Assembly (NCBI GenBank): GCA_002770955.1
Contig: PCUH01000161.1
Span: 1-18,050 of the forward strand
From: Flavobacteriales bacterium CG18_big_fil_WC_8_21_14_2_50_32_9
GTDB taxonomy: Bacteria; Bacteroidota; Bacteroidia; Flavobacteriales_E; Vicingaceae
Reading direction: 5' to 3'
DNA: 18,050 nucleotides
Position 1 is the first letter of the stretch. Every line of letters starts with the position of its first letter. Below are positions 14,230 through 18,050 of the stretch, in pieces. The translations under genes were made by a program, and so were the position numbers. The notes beneath the pieces were generated by a model, which saw only the letters and a list, made by a program, of their open reading frames with translations, had not been told where the DNA came from and did no database searches.

Positions 14230-14232
14230 AAA

Positions 14233-16062
14233 TTATAGTTTTTGTATTGCAATTAATTTTTTATATACCAAACTTGTCGGACTTTCGAGCAATTCTTTGT
14301 GTGTACCTTGTTCTACAATTTCTCCATTATTTATTACCACAATTTCATCCGCATTTTGTATGGTACTTAAACGATGAGCCACAACAACAGATGTTCGGTT
14401 CTTCATAAGTTGATTTAAGGCCTCTTGTACCAATTGTTCTGATTCTGTGTCTAAGGCAGAAGTAGCTTCATCTAATAGCATGATGGGAGGGTTTTTCAAC
14501 ACCGCACGTGCAATACATAAACGCTGTTTTTGTCCTCCAGAAAGTTTCATTCCATTATCGCCTATTTCAGTTTGGTATCCTTTTTCCGAAGCCAAAATAA
14601 ATTCATGTGCATTGGCAACTTTAGCAGCTTCAATCACATCTTGTTCTGTAGCTGTTTCATTTCCAAAAACAATGTTGTTATAAATGGTATCATTAAACAA
14701 AATAGAATCTTGAGTAACTATACCTATTTGCTCTCGCAATGAGTGAAGCGTAATTTCTTTTATATTTTTATTGTCAATTAAAATTTCGCCTTTGTTGACA
14801 TCGTAAAAACGAGGAATTAGGTTGATAATTGTTGATTTACCTCCTCCAGACGCACCAACTAATGCTATTGTTTTCCCTTTTTGAATACGTAAATTAATAT
14901 TTTTCAACACTTCTGTTTCGCCATAACTGAATGAGATGTTTTTTAGTTCAATGACATCATTAAATTCGGTAACTTTTATCGCATTAGGAGCATCGGTAAT
15001 TTCTTCAATTGCATCTGTTACTTCAAAAATACGCTCTCCAGCAATTAAACCTCTTTGGATATTAGCAACTAAGGTAAACAAACTTTTTAATGGCGAAATT
15101 ACATTAGCAAACAACAACACAAACACTAAAAAGTTTTCTGGAGGCATATAGTTTTCTTTCAACACCAAAGTACCTCCATAATACAAAACCATACAAAAAA
15201 CAGCTACTCCCATAAATTGAGAAATGGGCGATGCTAACCCCTTTTTATAATCCATGGAGCGTAATGCTCGTTCATATTTTACGTTTTCGTGGGTAAATCG
15301 TTTGATAAAAAAATCGCTAGCATTAAATGACTGAATAATTTTCATGCCTCCCAAAGCCTCATCAATGGTATTTAAAATCTTTCCTAAATAATCTTGTCCT
15401 TGTTTTGCTTTTTTGCGTAATAACGATGTTAATTTCCAAATGATAAACCCTGAAAGTGGTAATACCAACAATGAAAACAGCAATAATTGAGGTGATAAAT
15501 AATATAAAACTGCAAAGGAAACAACAACAGTTATGGGTTCTTTCACTATTCCATTGAGGGTATCTATGATGGATGATTCTACTTCTTTCACATCATTAGT
15601 CATTCTCGACATTAAATCACCTCTTTTTTCGTTGGTATAATAGCCTAAATGCAACCGGTTTATTTTTTCAAACAAAGCTAAACGAATGTTTTTAATCATT
15701 TTAGCTTTCACAAATGCCAATATAAAACGAGATAAAAATGTGAAAAAATTTGCAAAGAAAACGGAGATTAGTAACACAAAACAGATTATTTTCAAGGCTT
15801 CTGTTTTATCTGTAAAGGAAACAAGGTAATTTTTAAACCAAACGCCAATGTTGCTTATATAGTCTTTACTGAATTCAAAAGCAGGAAAAGCAGTTTTTGC
15901 AACTTCTTGAGCTTCATCACTAAACAATATCTTTAGCACTGGAGCAACAAAAGACAAATTAAGGATTTCAAAAATTATCCCTAAAATAGTGGAAACAATA
16001 AACATGGGAAGAAAACTCCTGAATGGACGAGCAAAAGAGAGTATTCTTAAATATATTTTCAT
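14233..16062 (-). CDS. ABC exporter, fused membrane and ATPase domains (MsbA-like)
   Basis: A 609-residue half-transporter. The N-terminal part (about 1-330) is the six-helix exporter membrane domain, with hydrophobic blocks near 17-45, 90-118, 173-212 and 290-325 and the intracellular-loop feature YYTNEKRGDLMSRMTNDV (about 137-154). The ATPase domain has Walker A GASGGGKST (about 401-409), signature LSGGQKQR (about 504-511), Walker B IMLLDEATSALD (about 525-536) and the switch histidine in VVAHRLST. It should work as a homodimer or heterodimer, exporting a lipid, lipid-linked glycan or hydrophobic compound; an MsbA-type lipid A flippase role is possible but not provable. It starts 10 bases after the FTCD stop, so the two are probably cotranscribed. 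Its last two codons (Leu-stop) once overlapped hisF2. Confidence 0.9.
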   Translation of the reverse strand: MKIYLRILSFARPFRSFLPMFIVSTILGIIFEILNLSFVAPVLKILFSDEAQEVAKTAFPAFEFSKDYISNIGVWFKNYLVSFTDKTEALKIICFVLLISVFFANFFTFLSRFILAFVKAKMIKNIRLALFEKINRLHLGYYTNEKRGDLMSRMTNDVKEVESSIIDTLNGIVKEPITVVVSFAVLYYLSPQLLLFSLLVLPLSGFIIWKLTSLLRKKAKQGQDYLGKILNTIDEALGGMKIIQSFNASDFFIKRFTHENVKYERALRSMDYKKGLASPISQFMGVAVFCMVLYYGGTLVLKENYMPPENFLVFVLLFANVISPLKSLFTLVANIQRGLIAGERIFEVTDAIEEITDAPNAIKVTEFNDVIELKNISFSYGETEVLKNINLRIQKGKTIALVGASGGGKSTIINLIPRFYDVNKGEILIDNKNIKEITLHSLREQIGIVTQDSILFNDTIYNNIVFGNETATEQDVIEAAKVANAHEFILASEKGYQTEIGDNGMKLSGGQKQRLCIARAVLKNPPIMLLDEATSALDTESEQLVQEALNQLMKNRTSVVVAHRLSTIQNADEIVVINNGEIVEQGTHKELLESPTSLVYKKLIAIQKL

Positions 16063-16072
16063 TAATTCCTTA

Positions 16073-17731
16073 TTACAATTTATTATTTATCAAAGCTATG
16101 GTTTCTTGCTCAATTGTTACCGTTTTTTGGTACAATGCTTCCGCTTTTTTGATTATGTTTTCAGCAAACACCCTGTCTTTAATGTCTTTGGCATTGATTT
16201 TAACATTGAAATAAGCACCTGTTACGGCTGCTTTTGCACACAAAACACCAACAGCTCCATCCGATAAAGAAGATTGCAATCCGTTGGTTAACATCGCTTG
16301 CATCACTTCTAAGGAATTGAAAGCTGTTTCCATTACATTGAAAGGAACTTCGGTTGCATATTTAGTAGCATTTTCAATGGCTTCTGCTCTCAACTTCTTT
16401 TCCTCTTCCGTTTCTTTAGGCATTCTGAACCCATCAATTATTTTATTAAATGCATTGGTATCTTCATCAACCAAATGGAGTAATGTTTTTTTATAGGCTT
16501 GTCCTTTTGCAGCCCATTCCGAAAAATATTCCCATTTATCGTCCCAACCTTGTTTATGTCCAGAAATGTTCGCCACCATCGTTCCCAATGCTACACCTAA
16601 AGTTCCAACATAAGCTGATATTGAACCTCCCCCGGGAGCCATTGACTCTGCGGCAGTTTCATCCGAAAAATCAGTTAATGTTAAGTCAATCAGTTTTTTA
16701 GAAACGTCCTTTTGAAGTAAATATTCAATTATTTTTTCTTCAGGAATAAAGGGTTTTAATTCATCTAATCCCAACGATTTTACTGCTATTTTAATTTTTT
16801 CTTTTTCAGAACAACCTAATGAACGCTGTTGTTTTACCAAAAAATAATCTGCGGCATCTAACATTGCTTGTAAAGGAATTACCCCAATTAACTCAGAGCC
16901 TGTTACACGCAATCCCCTTGCTTGAGCTGATTTGCAGGTCTCATCAAAAGCAACGTGCATAGAGGTAATTGATATATTGGTAAGGTTATATGAAATTTGA
17001 GCAATTCCATATTCATCAATATACCAACCAATGCCTTTTACAGCCTTAAGTTTCCCTGGAATACGTTTTTCTATGCCATTTTCTTTAACTATTCTACCCG
17101 CTTCTCTAACGTCAAATGCAATGGCATTGGCTCTTCTAGTTGATGTTGAATTTATGTTTACATTAAATGCAATTAAAAAATTTCTTGCGCTTATAGCTAT
17201 TGCTCCGCTTTTTATAACACTTTCGGTAAATTTACTTGGACCAAAATCGGGTTTCCATTCAGGGTTTGCTAATTTTTCTTTTAATCCCTCATATTCACCA
17301 GAACGGCAATTGGCTAAATTTTTTCTTTTTTCTTCTGTTGCTGCATTTTCATAGCAATAAACAGGGATAGAAAGCTCCTCTCCTACTCGTTTTGCCAATT
17401 TCTGAGCATATATTACAGTTTCTTCCATAGTAATTCCAGCAATTGGAACTAACGGACAAACATCGGTAGCACCAAAACGAGGGTGTTCGCCTTTGTGATT
17501 ACTCATATCAATTAGTTCAGCTGCTTTTTTAATTAACAAAAATGCAGCTTCAATAACATTTTCTGGTTCACCCACAAAAGTAATTACAGTTCTGTTTGTT
17601 GCTTTTCCTGCATCAACATCTAGCAATTTAACACCTTCAACGGTTTCAACAACAGCGGTGATTGCTTTTATTTTAGCTTCATTCCTTCCTTCACTGATGT
17701 TAGGTACACATTCTATAATTTGTTTTGACAT
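16073..17731 (-). CDS. ftcD: Bifunctional glutamate formiminotransferase / formiminotetrahydrofolate cyclodeaminase
   Basis: A 552-residue fusion. The N-terminal formiminotransferase half (about 1-325) begins IIECVPNISEGRN and has NHKGEHPRFGATDVCPLVPI with His83, equivalent to the catalytic histidine of the pig enzyme (His82), then PVYCYENAA. The C-terminal cyclodeaminase half (about 345-552) has the helical signature DETAAESMAPGGGSISAYVG and NGLQSSLSDGAVGVLCAKAAV. The enzyme moves the formimino group of formiminoglutamate, from histidine breakdown, to tetrahydrofolate and releases ammonia to give methenyl-THF. Fused forms occur in animals and many Bacteroidota. Other hut genes are not in the window. 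A -7 element lies about 25 bases upstream. The exporter gene follows after 10 bases. Confidence 0.95.
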   Translation of the reverse strand: MSKQIIECVPNISEGRNEAKIKAITAVVETVEGVKLLDVDAGKATNRTVITFVGEPENVIEAAFLLIKKAAELIDMSNHKGEHPRFGATDVCPLVPIAGITMEETVIYAQKLAKRVGEELSIPVYCYENAATEEKRKNLANCRSGEYEGLKEKLANPEWKPDFGPSKFTESVIKSGAIAISARNFLIAFNVNINSTSTRRANAIAFDVREAGRIVKENGIEKRIPGKLKAVKGIGWYIDEYGIAQISYNLTNISITSMHVAFDETCKSAQARGLRVTGSELIGVIPLQAMLDAADYFLVKQQRSLGCSEKEKIKIAVKSLGLDELKPFIPEEKIIEYLLQKDVSKKLIDLTLTDFSDETAAESMAPGGGSISAYVGTLGVALGTMVANISGHKQGWDDKWEYFSEWAAKGQAYKKTLLHLVDEDTNAFNKIIDGFRMPKETEEEKKLRAEAIENATKYATEVPFNVMETAFNSLEVMQAMLTNGLQSSLSDGAVGVLCAKAAVTGAYFNVKINAKDIKDRVFAENIIKKAEALYQKTVTIEQETIALINNKL

Positions 17732-17757
17732 AAAATTGGTTTGTATGATTCAGGATG

Positions 17758-17789
17758 CAAATCTAATAATAACCAATGCATTTTTACAA
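17758..17789 (-). promoter_or_regulatory. Promoter of the ftcD-exporter pair
   Basis: On the minus strand TAGATTTG (17765 down to 17758) matches TAnnTTTG, followed by the C often seen after it. A TTG at 17789-17787 lies 21 bases upstream. Transcription would start about 20 bases before the ATG at 17731. Confidence 0.6.
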
Positions 17790-17854
17790 TTTCTTGTTAT
17801 ATTGTTAACCTAGACTTTTTTATCAGCCTGTATTTTAATTGAAAAATTATTATG

Positions 17855-17862
17855 TATGTTTG
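17855..17862 (+). promoter_or_regulatory. -7 element for the lipoprotein at 17885
   Basis: TATGTTTG matches TAnnTTTG and lies 22 bases before the ATG. The nearest TTG upstream (17839-17841) is only 13 bases away, so the -33 element is uncertain. With the minus-strand promoter at 17758-17789 it makes a divergent pair about 65 bases apart. Confidence 0.45.
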
Positions 17863-17884
17863 TGTTTAACTAATTCATTTTTAT

Positions 17885-18050
17885 ATGAAACCTAAACTAC
17901 TCCTTTTGCCTTCCTTACTTCTTTTAATAAGCGTTATTTCTATTTCTTGTGATGATTATGTTGTCTATAAAATAAATAAAACCATAACTGATAGTTTTTC
18001 TAAACAAGACAAAAAAATAACCCAAGAATTTACCAGCATAACCATTGATT
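17885..18050 (+). CDS. Lipoprotein N-terminus, partial (cut by the window end)
   Basis: Only the first 55 codons are present. The ATG at 17885 begins a signal peptide with two early lysines, a leucine-rich core (about 5-18) and a Cys at 22 in SISC, a reasonable though not ideal lipobox. The mature part starts DDYVVYKINKTITDSFSKQD and continues to TSITID at the edge. The transition to F-x-S-I-T-I could be the start of a beta-rich domain such as the GIN domain of Bacteroidota lipoproteins, but this is a guess from a few residues. The gene is divergent from ftcD. Confidence 0.65.
   Translation, partial: MKPKLLLLPSLLLLISVISISCDDYVVYKINKTITDSFSKQDKKITQEFTSITID

Overview
The window looks like a chromosomal segment of a low-GC member of the Bacteroidota, most likely in or near the Flavobacteriales. 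The evidence is AT-rich DNA, several upstream elements that fit the Bacteroidota -7 consensus TAnnTTTG (often with a TTG about 17-21 bases further up), two predicted lipoproteins, a fused formiminotransferase-cyclodeaminase, and a cation/proton antiporter with a long C-terminal stress-protein-like tail. No rRNA, tRNA or CRISPR array was seen.

Layout. 1-334: gene-free DNA with an inverted repeat, a near-perfect palindrome, and a promoter that abuts and partly overlaps a terminator hairpin. 335-1357: TPR lipoprotein. 1513-2053: ParD/ParE toxin-antitoxin pair behind a promoter covered by two short inverted repeats. 2079-3953: Uup-type ABC-F ATPase. 4096-4974: succinyl-CoA ligase alpha subunit with its own promoter. 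5110-5856: FabG-type reductase, then a strong terminator. 6026-6658: NarL/FixJ-type regulator whose receiver lacks the usual acidic pair and lysine. 6803-7909: GT4-like glycosyltransferase. 8026-8986: two small membrane-anchored proteins of unknown function. 9268-11412: CPA2 antiporter. 11478-14045: tight three-gene run of a PG_1098-like methyltransferase, a HisH-type glutaminase and a HisF2-type synthase. 14233-17731: minus-strand pair, FTCD followed by an MsbA-like ABC exporter. 17885-18050: start of another lipoprotein, cut by the window end.

How the genes relate. Most of the content is housekeeping (succinyl-CoA metabolism, fatty acid synthesis, histidine-derived one-carbon metabolism, translation-associated ATPase) mixed with envelope functions (glycosyltransferase, exporter, lipoproteins, antiporter). 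HisH and HisF2 are predicted to make and channel ammonia for an acetamidino-sugar modification of a surface glycan, but the amidotransferase they normally serve (WbpG/PseA/WbuX type) is not in the window.

The most striking structure is a 185-bp element at 14045-14229 with 13-bp perfect terminal inverted repeats, flanked by an 8-bp direct duplication, AAATTATA. It has the form of a MITE. Removing it and one duplication rebuilds a junction in which the convergent hisF2 and exporter genes overlapped by 6 bp, each ending in Leu-stop on opposite strands of TTATAG. The insertion separated them and changed neither protein. I do not see a complete undescribed multi-gene system; the best leads are this insertion, the orphan HisH/HisF2 pair, the divergent response regulator, and the unknown proteins ahead of the antiporter.
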